64,000 bases of DNA from Chloroflexota bacterium (GCA_016875875.1 VGOP01000009.1:45664-109663); one strand, 5' to 3'. Shown: positions 30,000 through 39,206, counted from the stretch's first letter. A program made the numbers and translations. Notes: generated by a model not told the origin, from the sequence alone.

Positions 30000-30005
30000 T
30001 TCGAG

Positions 30006-32666
30006 TTATCGGCCAGTTTTCTGGATCAACTGTTTCACCAGCTCGAGAGCTTCGTTGAGTTTGCTTTTATCCTTGCCGCCAGCCTGTGCCATGTCTGCCT
30101 TACCACCACCGCTACCACCGGTGACTGCGGCAACTTGTTTCACGATATCACCGGCATGTAAACCTCTTTTCACCAAATCCGGGGTGACCATAGCCACAAA
30201 GCCAGGTTTACCATCGTGAACCGTCCCCAAAACCACAACAGCACTCTTCAACCGGTCTTTCAATAAATCTCCCATTTCCCTCAAGACTGCTAACGAAGTG
30301 GATGGTACCTTAGCTGTCAGGACTGTTATGCCATTCACTTTCTCAGTTTTACCTATCAAGGATTCAACTGTATAGCGGGATAGCTCTTTTTCCAAGGAAG
30401 TAGAGTGTTTGCGCTCTGAAGCCAGCTCAGCAAGCAGAGCTTTCACCTTATCTACAACTTCTGTCGGTGAACTTCTGAGCTCCTCAGCCGCAGCCTCCAA
30501 TGCTTCAAGTCGCTGTCGTAGAAAAGCTTCAGCACTTCTTCCGGTGACAGCTTCGATTCGGCGTAAACCAGTGCCGATGCTGCTTTCGCCGGTTATAATG
30601 AAGGCTCCGATTTCTGCGGTTGATTTGACGTGTGTACCACCACAAAGCTCGGCACTTATCAGTGGCTCGCCTATTTCCAGCACCCTTACGGTATCCCCAT
30701 ACTTCTCCTCGAAAAGAGCAATAGCACCCTCATCCATGGCCTGCTTATATGGGATAACCTTGCTTTTCACCGGCAAGTTCTCTCGTATCATTTCATTGAC
30801 GATGTGCTGGATTTCATCAAGCTGCTGTTTGCTGATGGTGGTCAAGTGGGAAAAATCAAACCGGAACCCTTCAGGGTGTACCAAAGACCCCCTCTGATGA
30901 ACATGACTACCTAACACTTGGCGCAAGGCGGCCTGAAGCAGATGTGTCGCTGTATGATTTCGGGCGATATCGAGGCGACGGCTTTTGTCTACCTTGGCTT
31001 CAACGATATCGCCAACCGAGATAGCACCTTTAAAAACTTGCCCAATATGAACGATGGCACCTTCAGCCAGGCTACCATATGGAGACCAAACTGTATCGGT
31101 AACATCGATTCGACTGGAATCGGCGGTTATTATGCCAGTGTCTCCCACCTGTCCTCCCATCTCACCATAGAAAGGCGTTTCCTCAAGGACAACAGCAACC
31201 TTCTGAGCCTTACCGGTAGACTTTACAGAGCTACCAGAAACTTGGTCTAAAATGCAGCTAACCTTAGTATTAGCCTTAAGTTTGTCATAGCCAACGAAGC
31301 TGGTGGGTTTAGGCTTGATTTCTGCTTCGGCATTCAAACTCGTATTACCACTCAGGGCAGTGCTAAACTTGTGGCCAGCTCTGGCTCTCTCCCGTTGCTT
31401 CTCCATCTCAACCTCGAAGCCTTCGAGGTCAACATCTAATCCCTTCTCCCGCGCAATTTCAGTAGTTAATTCTAGAGGAAAGCCATAAGTATCCCAAAAC
31501 CTGAAGGCTTCTTCACCTGCAATACTGTTTCGCCCCTGCATCAGAGCTTCATCAACAGCTTTGTCGACAAGATTAATTCCAGCATCTAAGGTGCTGGTGA
31601 ATTTATCCTCCTCTAGTTTAACTACTTCCTGTATCAGATTTTGGTTTTTCACCAGCTCGGGATATACGTGCCCCATCTTGGCAATAACTGTTTCGGCTAT
31701 TTGGCTAAGGAAAGGCTCTTCTGCGCCCAGTTTCCTGAGGAAAAAGCAGACTCGACGCAATACCCGACGCAGAACATATCCTCTGCCCTCATTGGATGGC
31801 AGAACACCGTCAGCAATTAGAAAAGTGATGCCTCGACTGTGCTCAGCTATAATCCTGACGGAATGGTCGGCAACCTCATCCTTGCCGTGCTTTATGCCTG
31901 TTAAGCCGCATATCTTGTCTCGTAAAGGGATAAAGAGGTCTGTATCATAGACTGAAGACACGCTTTGCATCACAGCGGCAACTCTTTCCAGCCCCATGCC
32001 AGTATCGATGTTTGGCTTTGGCAGAGGTGTGCGCTTTCCGCCGCGGTCTTGGTTATATTGGGTAAAAACCAAATTCCATATTTCAGAAAAGCGACCACAG
32101 TCGCAGCCGGGACCGCAGTCAGGCTTGCCACAGCCGGCTTCTTTGCCGAAATCGTAGTGTATCTCGCTGCATGGTCCACAGGGCCCTGAATCACCGGCCG
32201 GTCCCCAGAAATTATCCTCTTCGCCAAGCCGTATTATTCTGCTCTCAGGAAAGCCAATTCCTTGCCAACAGTTAAATGCATCATCATCATCTAAATAGAT
32301 GGTTATCCATAATCGCTCAGGCATTAGCTTTAGACGCTCGGTGACAAATTCCCATGCCCAGGCAATAGCCTCCTTCTTAAAGTAGTCGCCCACGCTGAAA
32401 TTACCAAGCATCTCAAAGAAAGTCAGGTGTTTAGAATCGCCTACTGAATTGATATCCGTCGTGCGGAAGCACTTCTGGCATGAGGCTAGGCGTGTACTTG
32501 GTGGCATAGCTAACCCCAGGAAATAAGGCTTTATTTGCACCATACCTGCAGTTGTTAGTAATAAGGTGGGATCACCGTGAGGTACTAAAGGTGAACTGGG
32601 GATTATTTTGTGCTCTTTTTGCTCGAAAAAGCGCAGAAAGGCTTCTCTTATCTGATCACTGTTCAC
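30006..32666 (-). CDS. alaS: Alanyl-tRNA synthetase
   Basis: An 886-residue class II synthetase of normal length. It has a catalytic domain (FQKCFRTTDI-like motif 2 region, MGLERVA), an editing domain with HTATHLLQ and the zinc site CGGTH, and a C-terminal DHHA1 domain with the glycine-rich TGGSGGGKADMAQAGG. It starts with GTG. It is the first gene after a near-consensus promoter and heads a long minus-strand run reaching to tgt. Confidence 0.98.
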   Translation of the reverse strand: MNSDQIREAFLRFFEQKEHKIIPSSPLVPHGDPTLLLTTAGMVQIKPYFLGLAMPPSTRLASCQKCFRTTDINSVGDSKHLTFFEMLGNFSVGDYFKKEAIAWAWEFVTERLKLMPERLWITIYLDDDDAFNCWQGIGFPESRIIRLGEEDNFWGPAGDSGPCGPCSEIHYDFGKEAGCGKPDCGPGCDCGRFSEIWNLVFTQYNQDRGGKRTPLPKPNIDTGMGLERVAAVMQSVSSVYDTDLFIPLRDKICGLTGIKHGKDEVADHSVRIIAEHSRGITFLIADGVLPSNEGRGYVLRRVLRRVCFFLRKLGAEEPFLSQIAETVIAKMGHVYPELVKNQNLIQEVVKLEEDKFTSTLDAGINLVDKAVDEALMQGRNSIAGEEAFRFWDTYGFPLELTTEIAREKGLDVDLEGFEVEMEKQRERARAGHKFSTALSGNTSLNAEAEIKPKPTSFVGYDKLKANTKVSCILDQVSGSSVKSTGKAQKVAVVLEETPFYGEMGGQVGDTGIITADSSRIDVTDTVWSPYGSLAEGAIVHIGQVFKGAISVGDIVEAKVDKSRRLDIARNHTATHLLQAALRQVLGSHVHQRGSLVHPEGFRFDFSHLTTISKQQLDEIQHIVNEMIRENLPVKSKVIPYKQAMDEGAIALFEEKYGDTVRVLEIGEPLISAELCGGTHVKSTAEIGAFIITGESSIGTGLRRIEAVTGRSAEAFLRQRLEALEAAAEELRSSPTEVVDKVKALLAELASERKHSTSLEKELSRYTVESLIGKTEKVNGITVLTAKVPSTSLAVLREMGDLLKDRLKSAVVVLGTVHDGKPGFVAMVTPDLVKRGLHAGDIVKQVAAVTGGSGGGKADMAQAGGKDKSKLNEALELVKQLIQKTGR

Positions 32667-32684
32667 TAGTTATCACCTATGTGG

Positions 32685-32713
32685 ATTTTAATGAAGTAGC
32701 GCTCAAGTGTCAA
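32685..32713 (-). promoter_or_regulatory. Promoter for the alaS operon
   Basis: On the minus strand a perfect -35 TTGACA (32708-32713 holds the complement) is followed after 17 bp by -10 TAAAAT (32685-32690). The predicted leader is only about 12 nt and contains AGGTGA as ribosome site. Confidence 0.75.
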
Positions 32714-32763
32714 TCTGTCTATTGGTGAGGATGATGTTTTTGTTTCTATGTTTTTCTCAGTTG

Positions 32764-32772
32764 TGCTAAAAT
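32764..32772 (+). promoter_or_regulatory. Extended -10 promoter for fmdB-thiE-translin
   Basis: TGC followed by TAAAAT (32767-32772) forms an extended -10 box with no good -35. The Shine-Dalgarno AAGGAG and the ATG at 32798 follow. Confidence 0.4.
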
Positions 32773-32797
32773 TCAGATATATCAAGGAGTTGATACA

Positions 32798-33172
32798 ATG
32801 CCACTTTACGAATACTGGTGCCGTCAATGCAAACGTAAGGTAACGTTATATTCGCCGACCGTTTCTCAGGCTTCACCTTCTTGCCCGCAATGTGGTAATG
32901 ACACGTTACGCCGCCTATTCTCCACTTTCTCAGTGCGTAGCAAAACATACAAGGATATGTATGAGGATATACTCTCTGATTCGCAGATGACCCGAGGGAT
33001 GTTAGCCGACGACCCTAGAGCTTTGGCTGAATGGAACAAGCGAATGAGTCAGGGTGAGGAGGTCGCCCCGGAATACGAAGAGATGATTGAGAGGATGGAA
33101 AAGGGAGAAATGCCTGCTGAGTCAGCCAGCACAGGCACTAGCGGGCCTCATGAAGAAGCTGAGCAGGTTTAA
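32798..33172 (+). CDS. FmdB-family zinc ribbon protein, copy 1
   Basis: A 124-residue protein with the FmdB N-terminal zinc ribbon MPLYEYWCRQC and CPQCGN, then an acidic, probably flexible tail rich in Glu, Met and Ser. FmdB proteins are small putative regulators; their role is poorly defined. A clear AAGGAG precedes the ATG. A paralogue with the same layout follows after 4 nt. Confidence 0.85.
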   Translation: MPLYEYWCRQCKRKVTLYSPTVSQASPSCPQCGNDTLRRLFSTFSVRSKTYKDMYEDILSDSQMTRGMLADDPRALAEWNKRMSQGEEVAPEYEEMIERMEKGEMPAESASTGTSGPHEEAEQV

Positions 33173-33176
33173 TTCC

Positions 33177-33548
33177 ATGCCCGTTTACGAGTTTTATTGT
33201 CCCGAATGCCGTAAAAAAAGCAGTTTTCTAGTAAGGAGTCTCTCTTCTTTTGAGCCTAAGTGCTCAATCTGCGGCAGTCCTGATGTATCTCGTGTTATCT
33301 CCACCTTTGCTTATCATAAATCACTCAAGACCATACATGAAGAGAGTGGCGAGCCTAGTATGTTTTCAGGTCCGGACTACTACAAAGACCCGCGCAATAT
33401 AGGCAGATGGGCAGAGAGAAAGTTCCAGGACATGGGTATGGAAATGCCCAGCGAAATTCAGCAGGAAATTCAGGCTGCTAGAGAAGGTGAATTACCTGAA
33501 TCTGTAAAGGATTTACAAAGTGCCTCGCCAGACGCTGCGTATTCTTGA
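33177..33548 (+). CDS. FmdB-family zinc ribbon protein, copy 2
   Basis: A 123-residue protein with the zinc ribbon MPVYEFYCPEC and CSICGS near the N terminus, then about 75 residues with little predicted structure (YKDPRNIGRWAERKF, EIQQEIQAAREGELP). The ATG at 33177 is chosen because it aligns with copy 1; the open frame extends further upstream without homology. The 3' end overlaps thiE by 29 nt. The two copies share the ribbon but differ in the tail. Confidence 0.85.
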   Translation: MPVYEFYCPECRKKSSFLVRSLSSFEPKCSICGSPDVSRVISTFAYHKSLKTIHEESGEPSMFSGPDYYKDPRNIGRWAERKFQDMGMEMPSEIQQEIQAAREGELPESVKDLQSASPDAAYS

Positions 33549-34593
33549 TGCCAATTGCAACCGCATCGGTGAAGGATTGCGCTTTCTCGAAGATGTTGCT
33601 CGCTTTCTGCTTAATGATGCTGCCGTTAGCCATCAATTGAAGACGATGCGCCATAACCTGGTTAAGAGCCTAAATAAATTTGGCACAGCCATGCTTTCGG
33701 AGAGAGACGCAGCTGCAGATGTAGGATTCGGTACCCAGATTAGCCAGCATCAGGATTTGCCTTCTCTTGCCAGGGCTAACGCCAAAAGGGTAGAAGAAGC
33801 ATTACGGGTTGTAGAGGAGCTAGCCAAACTCTCAGACTTGAGTGCAACCTTGCGCTCAAAGGACTTCGAGCAAGCACGGTTTAATCTCTATACACTGGAG
33901 AAAGAGCTATTGTCCAGATTAGTGCGCCGGCAGAAGATAAAAGAACTAACCGGTCTCTACGTCATTATCGATACCCAAATATTAGAGTTAAAAGACGTGA
34001 TTGATGCAGCCCGCAAAGCTATCCGTGGTGGAGCTAAAGTTATTCAGCTGCGCGACAAACAGCATGGCAAAGGCGAGCTGTTAGTTATAGCTCAACAACT
34101 GAAAGATTTATGTTGTAAATCCAGCACCCTTTTTATAGTTAATGACTATCTTGATATAGTCCTAGCATCTGAGGCAGATGGGATACACATTGGATATGAT
34201 GACCTCCCCTTATCTGCGGTCAGAAAGGAATTACCCATTGACAAGATCGTCGGCTTGTCGACACATACTTTGGTTCAAGCGCAGGACGCAGAAGTCGAAG
34301 GAGCGGATTATATTGCCGTAGGCTCCATATTCCCTTCGCCGACAAAAGTACATGCTATGGTGGTTGGGCTGGAGTACTTGCGCCAAGTCAGAAAGGCGGT
34401 GTCTATACCAATAGTTGCTATCGGCGGTATTAACAAAGAAAACATTGGAGAGGTCATGGCTACTGGGGCTGATTCAGCAGCGGTTATCAGTGCTGTCCTG
34501 ACTCAAAAGGATATAGAATCAGCAACACGCCAGTTGGTGAAAGAAATTGAAAAAAAACCAAAGAGCCATAAAGAATCTAGAAACCATCGCTGA
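33520..34593 (+). CDS. thiE: Thiamine-phosphate synthase with N-terminal ThiD2-like domain
   Basis: A 357-residue two-domain protein. Residues 1-130 match the helical ThiD2-type domain found on some thiamine enzymes (ILDANCNRIGEGLRFLEDVA, RANAKRVEEALRVVEE). Residues about 145-350 are a ThiE TIM barrel: VIQLRDK, LFIVNDYLDIVLA, DGIHIGYDDLP, GADYIAVGSIFPSPTK and PIVAIGGI. It joins HMP-PP and thiazole phosphate to give thiamine phosphate. It starts with GTG at 33520, AAAGGA 9 nt upstream. No other thiamine biosynthesis gene is adjacent. Confidence 0.92.
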   Translation: MPRQTLRILDANCNRIGEGLRFLEDVARFLLNDAAVSHQLKTMRHNLVKSLNKFGTAMLSERDAAADVGFGTQISQHQDLPSLARANAKRVEEALRVVEELAKLSDLSATLRSKDFEQARFNLYTLEKELLSRLVRRQKIKELTGLYVIIDTQILELKDVIDAARKAIRGGAKVIQLRDKQHGKGELLVIAQQLKDLCCKSSTLFIVNDYLDIVLASEADGIHIGYDDLPLSAVRKELPIDKIVGLSTHTLVQAQDAEVEGADYIAVGSIFPSPTKVHAMVVGLEYLRQVRKAVSIPIVAIGGINKENIGEVMATGADSAAVISAVLTQKDIESATRQLVKEIEKKPKSHKESRNHR

Positions 34594-35197
34594 GGAAATT
34601 CGCCTCTATTTCTCCGCTAAAGATGCAGCCCGAGAGAAGGCGTTACGTCTAAGCCGTGAGGTAATTCGCTACAGCGCCAATGCTATTCGTGCTGTCCATC
34701 GTCAGGAGAAAGTGATCGCAGAACAACTTTTAAGCTCAGCGCGTGCATTACTCGAAGAGTTAGTTAACGATGTGCTTCAGAACAATGACGAATTTGCACA
34801 CGCCGGATTTGTGCACGATGCTCAGAAGGAATTCGCTGAGGCCAGTACAACTTTAGCCATAGTTGATGGTAAGTCGCTTCCTGAGCCGGAAGCATTGAGG
34901 ATCAGCTATCCAGCGTACTTAAACGGCCTGGGAGAAGCGGTCGGTGAACTGCGGCGCTATCTTTTAGATAGCTTGAGACGGAATGACCTTTCTCGATGCG
35001 AGGAATTGCTAGCCGTAATGGATGACATATATGCTGTCCTCATGACTATGGACTTCCCCGAGGGTGTCACTTATGGTTTGAGGCGAACAAGTGATGCCGT
35101 GCGTGGCATTTTGGAGAGAACCCGTGGCGACCTGACGCTGGTTCTGAGACAAAAAGAACTGGAAGATAAGTTAGAGCAAATTCCGAAAAAAAGGTGA
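34547..35197 (+). CDS. Translin/TRAX-family protein
   Basis: A 216-residue, almost entirely helical protein matching the translin family (COG2178 in archaea). Signature parts are EEIRLYFSAKDAAREKAL, the paired acidic residues in AQKEFAEAS and the C-terminal GLRRTSDAVRGILERTRGDL. In eukaryotes the acidic residues of TRAX form the nuclease site of C3PO; similar acidic positions appear here, so RNA binding or cleavage is plausible but unproven. It starts with TTG inside the thiE 3' end (47-nt overlap), so it is probably co-translated with thiE. The exact start is uncertain. Confidence 0.82.
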   Translation: MKKNQRAIKNLETIAEEIRLYFSAKDAAREKALRLSREVIRYSANAIRAVHRQEKVIAEQLLSSARALLEELVNDVLQNNDEFAHAGFVHDAQKEFAEASTTLAIVDGKSLPEPEALRISYPAYLNGLGEAVGELRRYLLDSLRRNDLSRCEELLAVMDDIYAVLMTMDFPEGVTYGLRRTSDAVRGILERTRGDLTLVLRQKELEDKLEQIPKKR

Positions 35198-35206
35198 CTT
35201 GATAAA

Positions 35207-35225
35207 GGCAGGAGATCCTCTTGCC
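35207..35225 (+). terminator. Short hairpin after translin gene
   Basis: GGCAGGAG-ATC-CTCTTGCC gives an 8-bp stem with one G-T pair, 9 nt after the translin stop. There is no T run, so termination is uncertain. Confidence 0.3.
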
Positions 35226-35293
35226 TAGTAGGTCTGCTATCCCGCATACGTCTGTACTAAAGTACAATTTTATATTTCCAATGATGGATAACC

Positions 35294-35322
35294 TTGACTC
35301 TGCTAGCCAAAGACGATAGAAT
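35294..35322 (+). promoter_or_regulatory. Promoter for hppA
   Basis: -35 TTGACT (35294-35299), a 17-bp spacer and -10 TAGAAT (35317-35322). The predicted leader is about 60 nt and ends in AAGGAGG before the ATG at 35388. Confidence 0.65.
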
Positions 35323-35387
35323 CTGACACTTGGTGGTTATTCGCAAATCAGATGGCGAAAACCAAATCTCAATCATAAGGAGGTAAA

Positions 35388-37520
35388 ATGCCTGGTATTT
35401 TCTGGCTTGTTCCTGTTGCTGGGTTGGTAACGGTGATTTTTGCCATACTCCTGGCAAGAAACGTGCTACGCCGTGACGCTGGAACGCCAAAGATGAAGGA
35501 AATCGGTGACATGATTTTTGAAGGCGCTTGGGCGTTCTTAAAACGGCAGTATAGTACCATCGGGATACTGTCGCTGGTGGTGGCAGTTATCATCGGCGTT
35601 CTTGTGGCCCTACTGGGTGGAGAGAAGGGTATTGAAGGGATGACTGCTTTCGGAATTGGCTGGCGAACAGCAGTTGCCTTCCTAGTAGGTGCTTTCTGTT
35701 CAGGGATTTCAGGTTTTATCGGCATGTATATTGCAGTTAAGTCCAACGTTCGCTGCGCTGCTGGAGCCCAAAAGAGCCTGACTGAAGCAGTTACCATCGC
35801 CCTCAGAGGTGGAGCTGTTTCTGGATTTCTCATTACCGCTCTTAGCTTAATTGGAGTTACCGCTATCTTCTTTGCCTTCGGCGGAGGCAGCAAACCTGAA
35901 ATCGCTCCTCACCTAATCGTGGGTTTTGGGTTCGGCGCTAGTTTTGTTGCTTTATTTGCTCAGCTCGGCGGTGGAATTTACACCAAAGCTGCTGACATGG
36001 GCGCTGACCTGGTGGGTAAAGTAGAAGCTGGTATTCCTGAGGATGACCCGCGTAATGCTGCGGTTATTGCCGACTTAGTCGGTGACAACGTTGGTGATTG
36101 TGCTGGCCGTGGTGCCGACTTGTTCGAATCTACAGCTGCTGAAAACATCGGCGCTATGATTCTTGGGGTAATTGCCTATCTTGCCACTGGTAATATAGCC
36201 TGGATTCTCTTCCCTCTCGTCGTTCGTGCTTTTGGTCTGATCGCCAGCATGATAGGAGTATTGATTGTCCGCGCCAAGGAAGAAGAGAACGCCATGAATG
36301 CGTTGAACCGCGGATATTTTGTTGCTATCGCCTTATCAATTATCGGCATGGCTGTAACCATACACTTTATGCTAGGCAACTGGTGGCTGTTCGGTGCCGG
36401 TGTAGTGGGGATTGTTACTAGCGTTGTCATCGTTTACATTACTCAGTATTACACTGAGTCTCGATACAAACCGGTACAGGAAATCGCCGAAGCCTCAAGA
36501 ACAGGTCCAGCCACTAACATTGTCGCTGGCACGGCTGTAGGCTTTGAAACCACACTGGCAACAGCCGTAGTGATTGGCCTCGCCCTTTTGCTGTCTTACT
36601 GGATGGGTAATATAAGTGGAGTCCAAGGTGGCGGTGCTTTCGGCACTGCTGTGGCTACCATGGGCATGCTGATGACCTGCCCGTATGTGCTGTCAATGGA
36701 TACCTTTGGGCCTATAACTGACAATGCTAATGGTATTAACGAGATGGCAGGTGCCGGTAAAGAGGTACGCCGGATTACCGACAGGCTCGATGCTGTGGGC
36801 AACACCACAAAAGCCTTAACCAAGGGATATGCCATGGTTTCGGCAGGTTTAGCCGCCTTCTTACTCTTCCAGGCATATCTTAATAGGGTTTCATTCCTCA
36901 AGTTCGGTGTTGAGGGCCAGTACAACGTTGTGGACATCGCCAAGATAGAAGTCTTCGTAGGGGCTCTCTTGGCAGTAATGCTGGTTTATCTGTTCAGCTC
37001 CTGGGCAATAAAGGCAGTGGGAAAAACCGCAGCCAAGATCATTAAAGAAGTCCGCCGCCAATTTCAGGCTGACCCAGGCATTATGGCTGGTACCTCTCGA
37101 CCGGATTACGCTAGAGCGGTCGATATTACTGCTCGTGCCGGCTTGAGAGAGATGATACTGCCAGGTCTTTTGCCCGTGCTGGCGCCAGTAGTTGTTGGGC
37201 TTATTTTCAAGTGGGCAGGTTACGATGCCGCTATGGTGGTAGCCGCATTACTTATGGTTGGCACCATCGCAGGTATCATGTTGGCCTCATTCATGAACAA
37301 CGGTGGTGGTGCCTGGGACAATGCCAAGAAGATGATTGAAGACGGGCAGCTCAAAGATGAGAATGGTAACGTGATAGGTAAAGGCACTTTTACTCATGCT
37401 GCGGCAGTTGTCGGTGACACCGTTGGTGACCCGTTCAAGGATACTGCTGGGCCTTCACTTCATGTCTTGGTCAAGCTGCTCAGCACCATCACGTTGGTTA
37501 TGTGTCCGCTGTTCATTTGA
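35388..37520 (+). CDS. hppA: Membrane H+-translocating pyrophosphatase (K+-independent type)
   Basis: A 710-residue membrane pump with about 16 helices that couples pyrophosphate hydrolysis to ion export. Substrate motifs are GADLVGKVEAGIPEDDPRN, DLVGDNVGDCAGRGADLFE, DNANGINEMAG and the C-terminal GDTVGDPFKDTAGPS. The subtype site reads GNTTKALTKG, with Lys475. In this family Lys marks K+-independent enzymes, which are H+ pumps, while Na+ pumps are K+-dependent with Ala there. The CAGRGAD segment differs slightly from the common CAGMAAD. It has its own promoter and a strong terminator. Confidence 0.95.
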   Translation: MPGIFWLVPVAGLVTVIFAILLARNVLRRDAGTPKMKEIGDMIFEGAWAFLKRQYSTIGILSLVVAVIIGVLVALLGGEKGIEGMTAFGIGWRTAVAFLVGAFCSGISGFIGMYIAVKSNVRCAAGAQKSLTEAVTIALRGGAVSGFLITALSLIGVTAIFFAFGGGSKPEIAPHLIVGFGFGASFVALFAQLGGGIYTKAADMGADLVGKVEAGIPEDDPRNAAVIADLVGDNVGDCAGRGADLFESTAAENIGAMILGVIAYLATGNIAWILFPLVVRAFGLIASMIGVLIVRAKEEENAMNALNRGYFVAIALSIIGMAVTIHFMLGNWWLFGAGVVGIVTSVVIVYITQYYTESRYKPVQEIAEASRTGPATNIVAGTAVGFETTLATAVVIGLALLLSYWMGNISGVQGGGAFGTAVATMGMLMTCPYVLSMDTFGPITDNANGINEMAGAGKEVRRITDRLDAVGNTTKALTKGYAMVSAGLAAFLLFQAYLNRVSFLKFGVEGQYNVVDIAKIEVFVGALLAVMLVYLFSSWAIKAVGKTAAKIIKEVRRQFQADPGIMAGTSRPDYARAVDITARAGLREMILPGLLPVLAPVVVGLIFKWAGYDAAMVVAALLMVGTIAGIMLASFMNNGGGAWDNAKKMIEDGQLKDENGNVIGKGTFTHAAAVVGDTVGDPFKDTAGPSLHVLVKLLSTITLVMCPLFI

Positions 37521-37560
37521 TGTAGAGAATAGCGAAGACCGTAGAAAGTAATAACCGCAG

Positions 37561-37596
37561 GGGGCAATCATGTGAGAAAGGGATTGCCCCTTTTTT
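37561..37596 (+). terminator. Rho-independent terminator of hppA
   Basis: GGGGCAATC (37561-37569) pairs with GATTGCCCC (37582-37590) across a 12-nt loop, followed by six T. The hairpin overlaps the 3' end of the convergent hydrolase gene, whose last codons lie in its right arm and loop. Confidence 0.9.
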
Positions 37597-38191
37597 CTTC
37601 GCCGATAGTAGTGGACGGGCCATGCCCCGGATAGACGATGGTCTTATCCGGCAAGGTCATGAGTTTATTTTGAATGCTATCCATTAGCTGTTTATAGCTA
37701 CAGCCCGGAAAATCAGTCCTGCCTATGCCATAGTTAAAGAGGGAATCACCGCTGAAGACTATTCCATGCCCGTAGAGGCTGATGCCGCCAGGACTATGTC
37801 CCGGTGTATGCAAGACAGTGAAGCTTAAATCATCCATATCTATTCTGTCGCCATCTTTTAGCAGTCTGTCTGGTGTGGGTGGTTGACTGAAAGAGCCACC
37901 CATCATAGATGAGAGCATTCTAGAAAACATTCCTATGTCTGCTGCCTCGGCCTCGTGGAGGACAAACTTAGCTCCTGTCCTCTCTTTAACAGGCGCAAGT
38001 GCACCGGTATGGTCAAAGTGCATGTGGGTAATCACAATCAGAGGAATTGTCAAGCCCAACTCATTGACATTTCTTAGAATCAACTTGGCTTCAGCCCCCG
38101 GGTCAATAATTATCCCCCGCTTGCTCGATTCAGAGCCAACGATGTAGCAATTACTGGCAATAGGGCCGACAACAAGAGTCTTCAGAATCAT
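37568..38191 (-). CDS. Metallo-beta-lactamase-fold hydrolase (glyoxalase II-like)
   Basis: A 207-residue cytosolic hydrolase. The binuclear metal motif is THMHFDHTG, with further ligands in LHTPGHSPGG, FSGDSLF and the C-terminal VYPGHGPST. The family includes hydroxyacylglutathione hydrolases and other thioesterases; short versions like this are often of unknown substrate. Its 3' end overlaps the hppA terminator. Confidence 0.88.
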   Translation of the reverse strand: MILKTLVVGPIASNCYIVGSESSKRGIIIDPGAEAKLILRNVNELGLTIPLIVITHMHFDHTGALAPVKERTGAKFVLHEAEAADIGMFSRMLSSMMGGSFSQPPTPDRLLKDGDRIDMDDLSFTVLHTPGHSPGGISLYGHGIVFSGDSLFNYGIGRTDFPGCSYKQLMDSIQNKLMTLPDKTIVYPGHGPSTTIGEEKRGNPFLT

Positions 38192-38248
38192 TTTTTACTC
38201 AGCACAAGGATGAATAGCCAAAATACGACTTGGACTGGTAGGACTAGA

Positions 38249-39199
38249 TTAGGTTGACCTTATCTCCTCGCGCATAAACTTAATATACGAGCCTGCGAAG
38301 CACAGGGCAGTCAATGCTATCAGGCTGGTTAACTGAGGCCAGATGATAAGCAAGCTCTGACCTAAAGGTAAAGGTGTTGGTATCATTCCGCCTGCATATA
38401 TGCTTATCAACATCAACGTTGAGCTAGGGTTCCCTAGTTCAGGCATCAGTAAAACCTGGACAGTTTCTCCATATAAAGTGCTTGGTGAGATGCGACTGAT
38501 AGTACGGTAGATTTCGTCGTTCTTGGCTAGCAATTCTAAACTCGAGTTCTGATCAACAGGGACAACAGCACCAGCAATAGCTCCGGCAATCATAGACATG
38601 AACAGGAAAAGAAAAATCCACAGGGCCATCGAAGCCAAAACCGAAGTGGCAATACGGTTGAAAAAAACCGAGAAAAGGACAGCCAACGACATCCAGAAAG
38701 CGCCATAGATTATACTCACAAATATGAAGGCAAAAAGTCTGAGTATCTCCTCGGCAGTTGGAGGCACACCAATCATGCGCAGTCCCATGCCAGCGACAAG
38801 AAGCATTATACTTACCACTAATATTGCTAGGGTGACCAGTCCAGCTAGAAATTTCCCGTTGATTACCGAATCTCGGTAAAGGGGCTGTGATAAAATCCTA
38901 CTAAGGTTACCGCTGGTTCGCTCACTGTTTATAGCATCAAAACCGAGAGCTATGCCGACTATAGGTATGAAAAGCGAGAGAAAGAACGGGAAGGAAAAGG
39001 GCAAGGTCTCACCTGAGACAATGAAAAGCCTCAAAAAGATGAATTCGGTGGTTTCAGTTATGCCGGTTCTAATGGTTTGCGCTGCCACATAGATAGTTGC
39101 TATACCGGCCAGGTAAATCAGGAGAGATAAAATGATAAATCGCTTGCTATTAAAGTGGTCAGCTAATTCTTTCCAAAAAACGGCCATTAAGCCCGACAT
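38249..39199 (-). CDS. ABC-2 type transporter permease
   Basis: A 316-residue membrane protein with six predicted helices and the ABC-2 layout: a cytosolic N terminus (MAVFWKELADHFNSKRFI), a long extracytoplasmic stretch after helix 1, then the block FDAINSERTSGNLSRILSQP typical of these permeases. It forms an exporter or membrane-remodelling complex with the ATPase 7 nt upstream and the NEW3-domain protein before it. The substrate is unknown. Confidence 0.88.
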   Translation of the reverse strand: MSGLMAVFWKELADHFNSKRFIILSLLIYLAGIATIYVAAQTIRTGITETTEFIFLRLFIVSGETLPFSFPFFLSLFIPIVGIALGFDAINSERTSGNLSRILSQPLYRDSVINGKFLAGLVTLAILVVSIMLLVAGMGLRMIGVPPTAEEILRLFAFIFVSIIYGAFWMSLAVLFSVFFNRIATSVLASMALWIFLFLFMSMIAGAIAGAVVPVDQNSSLELLAKNDEIYRTISRISPSTLYGETVQVLLMPELGNPSSTLMLISIYAGGMIPTPLPLGQSLLIIWPQLTSLIALTALCFAGSYIKFMREEIRST

Positions 39200-39206
39200 A
39201 TCTAAT

